Below are positions 8,065 through 16,411 of a DNA stretch of 64,000 bases, one piece after another. The notes under the pieces are model-generated. The model saw only the letters and a list, made by a program, of their open reading frames with translations. It was not told the DNA's origin and did no database searches. Each line of letters opens with the position of its first letter. Position 1 is the first letter of the stretch. This stretch comes from Comamonadaceae bacterium OS-1 (GTDB lineage Bacteria > Pseudomonadota > Gammaproteobacteria > Burkholderiales > Burkholderiaceae_C), in NCBI GenBank assembly GCA_027923965.1, contig AP026969.1, positions 3,782,001 to 3,846,000 on the forward strand, in the 5' to 3' direction. Made by a program: the position numbers and the translations under genes.

Positions 8065-10006
8065 ACTCCCGGGAAGCGCTGTCGTCCGCGTGGTTGGGCG
8101 AGGTGATCCCCCAGCGCTGCATGCGCCGGTACACCGTCATGCGCGACACCTGGAGCTGGCGGGCCACGGCCGTCACATTCCAGCCCGCCGCACGCAGTTG
8201 CCGGGCCAGCGCGGCGGCATCCCCCTCGCCCGCCGGGGGTGCCAGCGCAGTGTGCGGACCGGGCATGCCGCCCAGCCGGTCGGGCAGATCGGCCAGGGTG
8301 ATGCGGCCCTGGCGGCACACGCTGCGGGCGTACTCGACCACGTTGTGCAGTTCGCGCAGATTGCCCGGCCAACGGTAGGCCAGCAGCCAGGCCCGCGCAT
8401 CCGGAGCCAGCGCGGGCACGCAATCACCGTCACCGGCCGTTTGCAGCATCTGGTCCAGCATCCAGCCCAGGTCTTGCCGCTCGCGCAGCGCGGGCAGGCG
8501 GATGTGCGCGCCGTTCAGGCGGTAGTACAGGTCGTCGCGGAACCGCCCTTCCCGCACCAGCGCTTCCAGATCGCAGTGGGTGGCGGCGATGACGCGCAGG
8601 TTCACCGGCACCGGCCGCATGGCACCGATGGGCAGCACCTCGCGCTCGGACAGCACGCGCAGCAGCCGCGCCTGCAGCGGGCGTGGCATGTCGCCGATCT
8701 CGTCCAGAAACAAGGTGCCGCCGTCGGCCTCCTGGATCAGCCCGCGCTTGGCCTTGCTGCCTGCGCCGGTAAAGCTGCCCGGCAGGTGGCCAAACAGCTC
8801 GCTCTCAATCAAGGTCTCGGGAATCGCCGCGCAATTCACGGCCACAAACGGGCGGCCGCGCCGGGCGCTACTGGCATGCAAGGCCTTGGCCAGCACTTCT
8901 TTGCCGGTGCCGGTTTCGCCGGTGAGCAGCATGCTGACGGGCGAGTTCAGCAGGCGTGCGGCCCGCTCGATCTGCCGGTCCAAAGCCGCGTCGCCGCCCG
9001 ACAAGCGGGCCAGGGGCGCAGGCAGGGGGGTATCGGCTGGGGTGAGCGGCACGCTGGGCCAGCGGGTGGGCGGCGGCGTAGCCAGCAAAAACAGCAAGCG
9101 GGCACTGCCCGCCAGCGCCACGGCACGCTGGTCGGTGGGGTGGCCCTGCACAAAGCGGCCCAGGTCGTTGAAATCCAGGTGAAAGATGCGGTCCAGGCGC
9201 TGGCCCAGCACCGGGGTGGTGTGCAGGGGCTGCAGCAGCAACTGGGCGCGCCGGTTGTGGCCGATGATGCGGCCGCCCGCGTCCAGGGCCAGCAGGTATT
9301 CGGGGTTGGCATCCAGGAACTGCGGGGCCGCACTCAGCCGCAAAATCCAGTCGTGCCGAAAACGCTGCAGAAAACTGGCGTTCTCCACATGCTGGGCGTA
9401 TACCTTCACCAGCTGCAGCGCCAGGTGCTGGCTGTCCTTGGGCAGGGGCGAGCGCAGCGCCGAAATGTCCAGCACGGCGGTCAGCTGGCCCAGCGCGTCG
9501 AACACCGGTGCGGTGGTGCAGGTCAGCGGGATATGGGTGGCATCGAAATGGTCGCCCTGGTGCACGGTGAGGGCTTCTCCGGTGCTGATGCAGGTGCCCA
9601 CACCGCAGGTACCGGCCACCGACTCGCTCCAGTCAGCGCCCAGGCACAGCCCGGCTTTGCGCATGGGCTGGTCGTACTGCAGGTCGCCAATGAAATCCAC
9701 GGTGATGCCGCGCGCGTCGGTCAGCAGCACCACATAGCCCATGCCGGCTACCTGCTGGTAGAGCGTTTCCATGCCGTGGCGGGCAATCTGCAAAAACGCC
9801 TCCATCTGGTCCTGCCGTTCCCGCAGCCGCGCGTGCGGCAGGATGATGGCTTCCTGCATGCGGGTGGGGTCGAGCTGGTGCTGTTGTACACAGCGGGTCC
9901 ACGAGTTGCGGATGATGCTGTCGTGCCCCTCGGTGCCGAGCGCCGGACTGCCGCCACCGGACAGGCGCATGACCTGCGCGATGTGTTGCTGCTGGGAAGA
10001 ATGCAT
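8063..10006 (-). CDS. Sigma54-dependent transcriptional activator (AcoR/MimR-like, GAF-AAA-Fis)
   Basis: The ATG at 10006 is preceded by AGGAGACA and gives 647 residues. The N-terminal half is a GAF-type sensor region, as in AcoR-like activators of alcohol, acetoin and alkane oxidation. The AAA+ domain has a Walker A GETGTGKE at 363-370, the sigma54-contact loop as GSFTGA at 410-415, and a Walker B GGTLFLDEIGDMP. The usual loop is GAFTGA, so Ala is replaced by Ser. The C-terminus has a Fis helix-turn-helix (NVTAVARQLQVSRMTVYRRM). It is encoded just upstream of the monooxygenase gene, in the same direction, with a matching promoter and palindrome between them. It therefore most likely activates that gene. 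Confidence 0.93.
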   Translation of the reverse strand: MHSSQQQHIAQVMRLSGGGSPALGTEGHDSIIRNSWTRCVQQHQLDPTRMQEAIILPHARLRERQDQMEAFLQIARHGMETLYQQVAGMGYVVLLTDARGITVDFIGDLQYDQPMRKAGLCLGADWSESVAGTCGVGTCISTGEALTVHQGDHFDATHIPLTCTTAPVFDALGQLTAVLDISALRSPLPKDSQHLALQLVKVYAQHVENASFLQRFRHDWILRLSAAPQFLDANPEYLLALDAGGRIIGHNRRAQLLLQPLHTTPVLGQRLDRIFHLDFNDLGRFVQGHPTDQRAVALAGSARLLFLLATPPPTRWPSVPLTPADTPLPAPLARLSGGDAALDRQIERAARLLNSPVSMLLTGETGTGKEVLAKALHASSARRGRPFVAVNCAAIPETLIESELFGHLPGSFTGAGSKAKRGLIQEADGGTLFLDEIGDMPRPLQARLLRVLSEREVLPIGAMRPVPVNLRVIAATHCDLEALVREGRFRDDLYYRLNGAHIRLPALRERQDLGWMLDQMLQTAGDGDCVPALAPDARAWLLAYRWPGNLRELHNVVEYARSVCRQGRITLADLPDRLGGMPGPHTALAPPAGEGDAAALARQLRAAGWNVTAVARQLQVSRMTVYRRMQRWGITSPNHADDSASRE

Positions 10007-10069
10007 GGGCTTGTCTCCTGTACAGCCGTCCACCGCCGGTGGAAGCCGGGCCTCTGCGGGCCAGAAGCA

Positions 10070-11614
10070 CTATAGCCTGCGCGCCCTGCTTCGGCCCATC
10101 CACGCCAGCGCCCAGGCCAGCAAACCCAGCCCCCACAGCGGCCACAGCCCCATGCGGGCCACCCACCAGGCGTAGGGGGTGATGCGCCAGCCGCTGGTGG
10201 CGTTCAGCCCCCGGCCCTGCACCTCGCCCACCAGCACATCGCGCGTCAGCCGGGGCAGCGATTGCACCACGCGGCCCCGGTGGTCGATGATGGCGGTAGC
10301 CCCGGTGTTGGTGGCGCGCAGCATGGGCCGCTCGAATTCCAGCGTGCGCATGCGCGAGATGCCCAAGTGCTGGTCAATCGCCAGCGAGTCGCCAAACCAG
10401 CCGATGTTGCTGATGTTGACAAAGATAGTCGGGGCCCGTGCCGGGTCGATAAAGCGCGCGCCCAGCTCTTCGCCAAACAAATCTTCATAGCAGATGTTCG
10501 GTGCCAGGCGCTGGCCTGCCACCACCAGGGATGGTTGGCCCACCGCACCCCGGTTGAAGTCGCCCAGCGGGATGTGCATCATCTCGGTGAACCACTTGAA
10601 CAGCGGCGGAATGAACTCGCCAAACGGCACCAGGTGGTGCTTGGCGTAGGTGTAAGCCTGGGGGCTGCCGGGTTGCAAGCCGACCACGGCGTTCAGGTAG
10701 CCGTCTTGGGCATTGCCCAGAGGCACACCGACCAGGGCGGTTTGATCGCCGCTGGCAAAGCGCTGCAGCAGGCCCGCCCAGTAGCCCGCAGGCAGCTGCT
10801 GCGGCAGCATGGGGATGGCGGTCTCGGGGGCCACCACCAGCGGGGTTTTGGCCTGGGCCAGCTGTTCGCCATACCAGTTCAACGCCACCGGCACGCCGGC
10901 ACCCAGTTCAAACTTTTCGTCCTGCGGGATATTGCCCTGCAGCAGGGTCACCGGCAGGCTGGCCGCCGGGTCGTTGGGCGGCTGCACCACCGAATCCGCC
11001 GTGGCCACCAGCAGCGCGACCAGCGCCAGCACCCGCCACTGGCGCAGCACCACGCAAGCCGCCACCAGCGAGGCCACCCAGCCCACGCCGTACACGCCCA
11101 CGTACGGGGCCAGCAGCGCCAGCCCGTCCAACTGGGCATAGCCGCCCGCACCCCAGGGGAAGCCGGTCAACCACTGCCCGCGTGCCAGCTCGGCCAGCAA
11201 CCATGAAAAAGCAAAAACAATAGCACGCCACGCCCTATTGGTGGGCGCCAAGGCCTTAAAACACCCACAAGCCAGCGCATACACCAAAGCCAGCGCCGCC
11301 GCCAGCCCGGCCACCGCCATCACGGCCAAAGGTGCGGGCAAACCACCGTAGGTGTGCATGGAAATGAACAGCCACCAAAAGGTGCCGCCCAGCCAGGCCC
11401 AGGCAAACGCGCCGCCCAGCAGGGCTGCATGCCGGGGCGAAGTTGCACGTTCCAGCAGCCAGTACAGGCCGGCCATGGACAGCAGTTGCAGCCACCACAG
11501 CGGCTGGCCGTTCCAGGGGTTGGCCATCGAGATGGCCTGCGCGCCACCGAACACGGCGGCCAGCAAGAGGTCTCCCAGCCCGGTGGGGCGGGGGCCGCGG
11601 AACAGGCCGCGCAT
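10070..11614 (-). CDS. lnt: Apolipoprotein N-acyltransferase
   Basis: Lnt transfers the third acyl chain to the N-terminal Cys of lipoproteins in the inner membrane. The 514-residue frame has several hydrophobic N-terminal helices and then a nitrilase-like domain. The expected catalytic triad is seen in VVAPETAIP (Glu), YAKHHLVPFGEF (Lys) and PNICYEDLF (Cys), with a final hydrophobic helix before the basic C-terminus. Its ATG shares one base with the stop of the CorC gene (TGATG), so the two are co-translated, as in the ybeX-lnt pair of other proteobacteria. About 19 residues near position 125 (CFKALAPTNRAWRAIVFAF) are encoded by sequence resembling the dispersed repeat of this genome. Confidence 0.95.
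   Translation of the reverse strand: MRGLFRGPRPTGLGDLLLAAVFGGAQAISMANPWNGQPLWWLQLLSMAGLYWLLERATSPRHAALLGGAFAWAWLGGTFWWLFISMHTYGGLPAPLAVMAVAGLAAALALVYALACGCFKALAPTNRAWRAIVFAFSWLLAELARGQWLTGFPWGAGGYAQLDGLALLAPYVGVYGVGWVASLVAACVVLRQWRVLALVALLVATADSVVQPPNDPAASLPVTLLQGNIPQDEKFELGAGVPVALNWYGEQLAQAKTPLVVAPETAIPMLPQQLPAGYWAGLLQRFASGDQTALVGVPLGNAQDGYLNAVVGLQPGSPQAYTYAKHHLVPFGEFIPPLFKWFTEMMHIPLGDFNRGAVGQPSLVVAGQRLAPNICYEDLFGEELGARFIDPARAPTIFVNISNIGWFGDSLAIDQHLGISRMRTLEFERPMLRATNTGATAIIDHRGRVVQSLPRLTRDVLVGEVQGRGLNATSGWRITPYAWWVARMGLWPLWGLGLLAWALAWMGRSRARRL
11206..11262. repeat. Intragenic copy of the dispersed repeat within lnt
   Basis: The plus strand has AAAAACAATAGCACGCCACG, then TATTGGTGGGCGCC and AGGCCTTAAAA. 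This aligns in order with the intergenic copy at 16359-16411 (TAGCTGCTCACGC, GGGC, GGCCTAAAA). It is in frame and encodes part of a hydrophobic segment. Confidence 0.55.
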
Positions 11615-12501
11615 CAACCGGTGAGGTCGGTATCGGCCACCGGCGACACCTTAAACCAGCGCACCGCGCCGCCCTTGGCGTGCAGCACCACAAAGTTCAG
11701 CCCGGCCATGGCATGGTGTTCGCCGCGCTTGGGTACGTGGCCCATTTCGTGGGCGATCAGGCCGCCGATGGTGTCGAAGTCGTCGTCGGGGTCGGTGCTG
11801 GCCAGCTTCACGCCAAAGGCTTCGTTGACGCGCTCGATGGAGGTATCGCCGCTGACGCGGTAGGTGCGGTCGGCCAGGCCGAAGATGTCGCCTTCGTCTT
11901 CGGCAATGTCAAACTCGTCTTCGATCTCGCCGACGATTTGCTCCAGCACGTCTTCGATGGTGATCAGCCCGGCGATACGGCCAAACTCATCGACCACGAT
12001 GGCCAAGTGGTTGCGGTTGCCGCGGAACTCGCGCAGCAGGTCGTTCAGGCCCTTGGTTTCGGGCACAAACACGGCCGGGCGCAGCAGCGCGCGGATGTTC
12101 AGCTCGGGGGCCCGCTGCAGCTTGAGCAGGTCCTTAGCCATCAGGATGCCGATGATGTTCTCTTTTTCGCCTTCGTAGACCGGAAAGCGCGAGTGGGCGG
12201 TTTCGATCACGATGTGCAGCAGCTCGTCAAACGGTGCCGCAATATTGAGCAGGTCCATGCGCGTGGCCGCCACCATCACCTCGCCCGCGGCCATGTCGGC
12301 CATGCGGATCACCCCCTCCAGCATGGCGCGCGACTCGGCACCGATGATGTGGTTGCCCTCGGCTTCGGACAGGGTTTCTAAAAGCTCGTCGCGCGAATCG
12401 GGTCCGGGGTGGATGAATTCGGCGAGTTTTTGCAGAAAGCCACGCTTGTCTTCCCGTTCAGGGAGCGATGAGGACGAGCGCGCGGGGTAAGGGTCTGACA
12501 C
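11614..12501 (-). CDS. corC: CorC/HlyC (YbeX) family CBS-domain protein
   Basis: The family is linked to magnesium/cobalt efflux and, as YbeX, to ribosome maturation in other bacteria. The protein has a short acidic leader, a tandem CBS pair (MVAATRMDLLNI, FPVYEGEKENIIGILMAKDL, LAIVVDEFGRIAGLITIEDV) and a C-terminal CorC_HlyC domain (VSGDTSIERVNEAFG). There is no DUF21 membrane part, as usual for this short form. I prefer the GTG at 12501 because it yields the family-like start MSDPYPARS. The frame remains open to another GTG at 12558, and neither start has a strong ribosome site. It overlaps lnt by one base, forming a conserved pair. Confidence 0.88.
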   Translation of the reverse strand: MSDPYPARSSSSLPEREDKRGFLQKLAEFIHPGPDSRDELLETLSEAEGNHIIGAESRAMLEGVIRMADMAAGEVMVAATRMDLLNIAAPFDELLHIVIETAHSRFPVYEGEKENIIGILMAKDLLKLQRAPELNIRALLRPAVFVPETKGLNDLLREFRGNRNHLAIVVDEFGRIAGLITIEDVLEQIVGEIEDEFDIAEDEGDIFGLADRTYRVSGDTSIERVNEAFGVKLASTDPDDDFDTIGGLIAHEMGHVPKRGEHHAMAGLNFVVLHAKGGAVRWFKVSPVADTDLTG

Positions 12502-12576
12502 AGCCTTGGATGCAGGACGTGCGGTTGTTGAGGAGGCCCTAGGATAGCTGATTGCCACGACGGCAACCGGGAAACC

Positions 12577-13266
12577 TCAGGCTGCCGACTTGTGGCGGGC
12601 CTCGCGAATGCCCCGGCGCACGTTCTGCAGGCCACTGAGCAGGTCCCAGAAGTTTTTCGCCTGGGTCTTGAACTGGTAATCGGTCTGGGCGATCTGCTCG
12701 GCCACCATTTCGGTAACACGGCTGTCCAGCGTGGCGGGCGGCAGGCGCAGAAAGGCCTCGGCTTCGGAGCCATCGCGCTCCACCGTGGCCCCGGCCTTGC
12801 GGGCGATTTTCAGCATGGCGGTGTTTTCGCTCAGGGCGTGGACGAACAGCAGTTCCACCCCTTCGTTGCTCGCGTGCATGGTGGCCCGGTCGAACAGGCG
12901 CGCACCATAGCCCCGGCCCCGGGCCGTGGGACGCACCGACACGCCGAATTCGGCACACGACTTGAACTGCGGATTCACCGAGTACGCCAGGTGCGCCATG
13001 GCAATCAGTTCCAGCTTGCGGTTGTAGATGCCAAAAATATCGTCTTTCACAAAATTCAGGCTGTCCACGTATTCCAGGATGTTGCGGTCGGCAGCGCTGT
13101 AGCCGAACCGAAGGTAGCGGTCACGGGAATCCAGCGCCAGCAGGTGGGCGGCGATGCGCTCGCGGTGGCCTTCACCCAGGGAGCGTATGGGCACCAAAAC
13201 GGGCGTGGCTGCACGGGGCACGACCAGGGCCAAGGGTGCAGGGGACGGTTTTTGAAAATCTGACAT
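12577..13266 (-). CDS. GNAT family N-acetyltransferase
   Basis: This is a 229-residue protein with a GNAT fold at about residues 25-185. The acetyl-CoA binding loop is visible as VRPTARGRGYGARLFDRA near 110-127, preceded by a strand with AHLAYSV. The following segment (NEGVELLFVHALSENTAMLKIARKAGATV) is the usual alpha-4/beta-6 part. No substrate can be assigned; a small molecule or a protein N-terminus is possible. It precedes the corC-lnt pair on the same strand, 75 bp away. The ATG at 13266 is the first in frame and gives a full-length domain. Confidence 0.85.
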   Translation of the reverse strand: MSDFQKPSPAPLALVVPRAATPVLVPIRSLGEGHRERIAAHLLALDSRDRYLRFGYSAADRNILEYVDSLNFVKDDIFGIYNRKLELIAMAHLAYSVNPQFKSCAEFGVSVRPTARGRGYGARLFDRATMHASNEGVELLFVHALSENTAMLKIARKAGATVERDGSEAEAFLRLPPATLDSRVTEMVAEQIAQTDYQFKTQAKNFWDLLSGLQNVRRGIREARHKSAA

Positions 13267-13365
13267 CCCCGGAATATACGGGTTTTCCCTTAAAAAACCA
13301 GTCCCTGACCCTGCCCGGTTTGTGGACTAGTGGTTGCCCACCAAATCCATGCCAAATAATGCCAA

Positions 13366-13382
13366 TTTTCCCCCTGGGAAAA
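13366..13382. other. Short perfect palindrome in the GNAT/HdeD divergent region
   Basis: TTTTCCC and GGGAAAA flank a 3-base centre in the 220-bp gap between two divergent genes. It could be an operator, but nothing links it to a regulator. The rest of the gap is AT-richer and shows no other structure I can support. Confidence 0.25.
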
Positions 13383-13486
13383 CAACAATTTCCCCTGCAC
13401 GCACCGCCAAGACGGCATAAACTTTGCACTCAATCCTGAACTAAAAGTTTATTAACGGTAATTTTTCACAGACAAGGGGGCGCACC

Positions 13487-14047
13487 ATGCGCATTTCCAC
13501 CGACTATTTTTTAACCCAGATGGGCCGCCAATGGGGCTGGGTCGTATTCCGCGGTCTAGTGGCCATCGTCTTTGGCGGGCTGGCCTTGCTGGTGTCGAAC
13601 CGTGAATTCGAAGCTCTGGCACCGATCTGGGGCGGCTATGTCGTAGCCGACGGCTTTCTGGCCCTGCTCACGGCCTACCAGATCCGCGAAAAAAACCGCC
13701 CCTGGTGGTCGCTGGCGGTGGTGGGGCTGGTCGGCGTGTTGGCCGGGTGGTTCATTTTTGCCTTGCCGGGCAAAACCATGGGCCTGCCCTCGCTGGTGGC
13801 ACTGTGGTCGCTGGCCATGGGCGCGTTCCAGATTGTGGCGGCGCTGCGCATGCGCCAGTCCATCAAGGGCGAGTGGAGCCTGATTTTGTCGGGTGCGCTG
13901 GCGGTCTTGTTCGGCGTGCTGCTGCTGATCATCCCCAGTGAATACACCAAGGCCATCGATTGGCTGATCATCGGGTTTTCCGTCAGCTTTGGCGTACTGG
14001 TCATTGCCTTTGGCCTGCGTCTGCGCAACGCAGCCTACGTGGCCTGA
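13487..14047 (+). CDS. HdeD family (DUF308) membrane protein
   Basis: This 186-residue integral membrane protein has about six hydrophobic segments, for example WVVFRGLVAIVFGGLALLV, LAVVGLVGVLAGWFIFALP and LILSGALAVLFGVLLLIIP. It ends in a short basic tail. Paired helices with GxxA/GxxL spacing, and the overall size, fit the HdeD/DUF308 family, named for an E. coli acid-resistance membrane protein. The family's molecular function is unclear. GGGGG stands about 8 bp before the ATG at 13487. It is divergent from the GNAT gene and ends 13 bp before the convergent Lrp gene. Confidence 0.87.
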   Translation: MRISTDYFLTQMGRQWGWVVFRGLVAIVFGGLALLVSNREFEALAPIWGGYVVADGFLALLTAYQIREKNRPWWSLAVVGLVGVLAGWFIFALPGKTMGLPSLVALWSLAMGAFQIVAALRMRQSIKGEWSLILSGALAVLFGVLLLIIPSEYTKAIDWLIIGFSVSFGVLVIAFGLRLRNAAYVA

Positions 14048-14060
14048 ATCGGTACGGTTC

Positions 14061-14534
14061 TTACACCGGCAAGGCGGTGGTGGCCTTCACGTGGTCCAGC
14101 ACGAAGCTGGTTTTGCAGTCTTCCACGCTGGGGTGCTTGAGCAGCGTGTCCATGATGAAGCGAGAGTAGGCCGCCATGTCCTGCACCACCACGCGCAGCA
14201 GGTAGTCCATCTCGCCCGTAAGCGACGCGCATTCCACCACCTCGGGCCAGGTTTGTACGCTGGCGCGGAACACATCCATGGGGTTGCGCTTGTGGGTTTC
14301 AGTGTGCTTTTCCAGCCGCACATTGAGGTAGGCCGTCAGCCCCAGGCCCACCGCTTCGGGTTTGACCAGGGCCACGTAGCGGTCGATCACCCCGGTGTCT
14401 TCCAGCCGCTTCACACGCCGCAGCACCGCGCTGGGCGACAGGCTCACCTGCTCTGAAATCTGGTCGTAGGTGGCCCGTCCGTCGGCTTGCAGGCTGCGCA
14501 GAATCAGGCGGTCAATCTTGTCGAGTGTTTCCAT
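14061..14534 (-). CDS. Lrp/AsnC family transcriptional regulator
   Basis: The ATG at 14534 gives the canonical family start METLDKIDRLILRSLQADGR and a 157-residue protein. The frame stays open to an ATG at 14576, but the additional 14 residues do not look like family sequence. Residues 5-60 form the winged helix-turn-helix (TYDQISEQVSLSPSAVLRRV). Residues 65-150 form the RAM ligand-binding domain (VECASLTGEMDYLLRVVVQD). It is divergent from phenylalanine 4-hydroxylase with a 100-bp shared promoter region. By analogy with other local Lrp-type regulators it probably controls phhA in response to an aromatic amino acid; this is inference. Confidence 0.9.
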   Translation of the reverse strand: METLDKIDRLILRSLQADGRATYDQISEQVSLSPSAVLRRVKRLEDTGVIDRYVALVKPEAVGLGLTAYLNVRLEKHTETHKRNPMDVFRASVQTWPEVVECASLTGEMDYLLRVVVQDMAAYSRFIMDTLLKHPSVEDCKTSFVLDHVKATTALPV

Positions 14535-14634
14535 GGGCTGGATTTTGCAGCTTTCCTGCGCGAAATGTCCAAACATGCAGTAAAGCTAAATCGCCCGCGG
14601 TCTACAGTGCAGGCATTGATCCAGGAGACACGCC

Positions 14635-15513
14635 ATGGCTACCGAATCCGCCGTAGAACCCGCCGTCTATGCCCCGACTTACGGCAGCAGCGACCGCCCG
14701 CCGCGCGGCGACTACTCTCGCGACGGCCAGGTGCTGGCCGACTACACCTGCCCGCAAAACTACGCGGCCTACACGCCCCAGGACCACGACACCTACCGCC
14801 GCCTGTTCGAGCGCCAGTCGGCCCTGCTGCCCGGCCTGGCCTGCGACGAATTCATCGCCGCCCTGCCCTCGCTGGGCGTGAAAGACCGGATTCCGCGCTT
14901 CGAGGAGATCAACGAAAAACTCCACCCCGCCACCGGCTGGGAGGTGGTGGCCGTGCCCGGGCTGATCCCCGAGGTACCGTTTTTTACCCTGCTGGCGAAC
15001 CGCAAGTTCCCGGTCACCGACTGGATCCGCACGCCCGCCGAGTACGACTACATCGTCGAGCCCGACGTGTTCCACGACCTGTTTGGCCACGTGCCGCTGC
15101 TGTTCAACCCGGTGTTTGCCGAGCACATGCAGGCCTACGGCGCGGGCGGCCTGAAAGCCCACGGTCTGGGTGCCTGCGAGCTGCTGTCGCGCCTGTACTG
15201 GTACACCATCGAGTTCGGCCTGGTACGCCAGGCGGGCGGCCTGCGGGCCTATGGCGCGGGCATCCTCAGCTCGTCGGGCGAACTGCAGCACAGCGTGCGC
15301 AGCCCGGAGCCGCAGCGCATCGCCCTGGACGTGACCCGCTGCATGCGCACCCGCTACAAGATCGACAGCTACCAGCAAACCTACTTCGTGATCGACAGCT
15401 TCCAGCAGCTGTTCGACATGACCGCCCCCGACTTCACGCCGCTGTACGCGCAAGTGCAAACCCTGGGCGAACTGGCGGCCAATGCCCGGCTGGCCGGCGA
15501 CCGCATGCTATGA
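14635..15513 (+). CDS. phhA: Phenylalanine 4-monooxygenase (phenylalanine hydroxylase)
   Basis: The enzyme converts phenylalanine to tyrosine using tetrahydrobiopterin and oxygen. The 292-residue protein is the single-domain bacterial form without the ACT regulatory domain. The iron site is clear: PDVFHDLFGHVPLL supplies His147 and His152, and YWYTIEFGL supplies Glu193. AGGAGACA lies 6 bp before the ATG. It is transcribed away from an Lrp/AsnC gene, its likely regulator. No 4a-carbinolamine dehydratase (phhB) gene is next to it, so pterin recycling must be encoded elsewhere. A dispersed repeat copy follows the stop. Confidence 0.96.
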   Translation: MATESAVEPAVYAPTYGSSDRPPRGDYSRDGQVLADYTCPQNYAAYTPQDHDTYRRLFERQSALLPGLACDEFIAALPSLGVKDRIPRFEEINEKLHPATGWEVVAVPGLIPEVPFFTLLANRKFPVTDWIRTPAEYDYIVEPDVFHDLFGHVPLLFNPVFAEHMQAYGAGGLKAHGLGACELLSRLYWYTIEFGLVRQAGGLRAYGAGILSSSGELQHSVRSPEPQRIALDVTRCMRTRYKIDSYQQTYFVIDSFQQLFDMTAPDFTPLYAQVQTLGELAANARLAGDRML

Positions 15514-15526
15514 ATTCATGAGCTTC

Positions 15527-15574
15527 TCACGCTGATGGAATAAGCGCCAGCGGCCTGAAAAGCTTGCAAAATAG
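15527..15574. repeat. Dispersed repeat copy between phhA and the isomerase gene
   Basis: This stretch holds AGCTTCTCACGCTGATGGAA followed by TAAGCGCCAGCGGCCT and GAAAAGC...AAAATAGC. It shares CTCACGCTGATGG and GGCCT-AAAA with the copy at 16359-16411. It is imperfectly palindromic and directly abuts the next start codon. Confidence 0.65.
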
Positions 15575-15578
15575 CGGC

Positions 15579-16370
15579 ATGCCCCACTTTGCCGCCAACC
15601 TCACCATGCTCTACCACGAGCATGCATTTTTAGACCGCTTTGCCGCCGCTGCTGCCGATGGCTTCAGCGCGGTCGAAATCCTGTTCCCCTACGCCTTTGC
15701 CGCCACCGATCTGGCCGCGCGGCTGCGCGCGCATGGCCTGCAGCAGGTGCTGATCAACGCGCCGCCCGGCGACTGGGATGCGGGCGAGCGCGGCCTGGCC
15801 TGCCTGCCGGGGCGCGAGGCCGCGTTTCGCCAGCACTTTGCCCAGGCTCTGGACTACGCCCACGCCCTGGACTGCCCGCGCATCCACGTGATGGCCGGAC
15901 GGCTGCCTGCGGGCCACAGCTTCGACAGCCTGCGCCCGGTGTTTGAAGCGAATCTGGCCTGGGCTGCCGAGCAGGCCGCCGCAGCGGGCCGGACGGTGCT
16001 GATCGAGCCCATCAACACCCGCGACATGCCCGGCTACGCCCTGAACCACCAGGCCCAGGCGCACAGCGTGGTGCAGGCCGTGGGCGCGCCGAATCTGCAA
16101 GTGCAAATGGACCTGTACCACTGCCAGATCATGGACGGCGACCTGGCCACGCAGCTGCGCCAGTACCTGCCCACGGGCCGGGTCGGCCACATCCAGATCG
16201 CCGGGGTGCCCGATCGGCACGAGCCGGACGCGGGCGAAGTGCACTACCCCTATCTGTTCGCCCTGCTGGACAGCCAGGGCTACACCGGCTGGGTAGCCTG
16301 CGAGTACCGCCCCCGGCACGGCACCTCGGCCGGGCTGGGCTGGATGCGCCAGGCACTACAAAATAAGTAG
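15579..16370 (+). CDS. Hydroxypyruvate isomerase / 2-oxo-tetronate isomerase family protein (Hyi/OtnI-like)
   Basis: This 263-residue TIM-barrel sugar isomerase has the start [13 protein letters not shown], a metal-site Glu in [14 protein letters not shown], and [18 protein letters not shown] with VACEYRP near the C-terminus. These are typical of Hyi and OtnI. Members interconvert hydroxypyruvate and tartronate semialdehyde, or 2-oxo-tetronates. OtnI-type enzymes occur with PdxA-family dehydrogenases in tetronate catabolism. One such PdxA gene lies 2 kb away beyond the LysR gene, which suggests but does not prove a shared pathway. I use the ATG at 15579; a TTG 15 bp upstream lies in repeat sequence. 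The last codons and TAG stop (AAAATAAGTAG) fall in a repeat copy. Confidence 0.85.
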   Translation: MPHFAANLTMLYHEHAFLDRFAAAAADGFSAVEILFPYAFAATDLAARLRAHGLQQVLINAPPGDWDAGERGLACLPGREAAFRQHFAQALDYAHALDCPRIHVMAGRLPAGHSFDSLRPVFEANLAWAAEQAAAAGRTVLIEPINTRDMPGYALNHQAQAHSVVQAVGAPNLQVQMDLYHCQIMDGDLATQLRQYLPTGRVGHIQIAGVPDRHEPDAGEVHYPYLFALLDSQGYTGWVACEYRPRHGTSAGLGWMRQALQNK

Positions 16371-16411
16371 CTGCTCACGCTGATGGGATGGGCACAGGCG
16401 GCCTAAAAGGC
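16359..16411. repeat. Dispersed repeat copy at the converging ends of the isomerase and LysR genes
   Basis: AAAATAAGTAGCTGCTCACG begins inside the last isomerase codons and supplies its TAG stop. GGCCTAAAAGGCTTA at the other side abuts and provides the TAA of the LysR gene. GCCT-AAA-AGGC is itself a small hairpin. Confidence 0.7.

Noticed and set aside
8090..10075. A 660-codon open frame on the plus strand opposite the sigma54 activator gene, and similar long frames opposite uvrA (51769-54366), ansB (4830-6023) and the DUF1329/DUF1302 genes
   Set aside because: High GC content makes mirror frames open by chance. Their translations are rich in Gln, His, Gly and Arg with no family motifs, while the opposite frames have clear domains.
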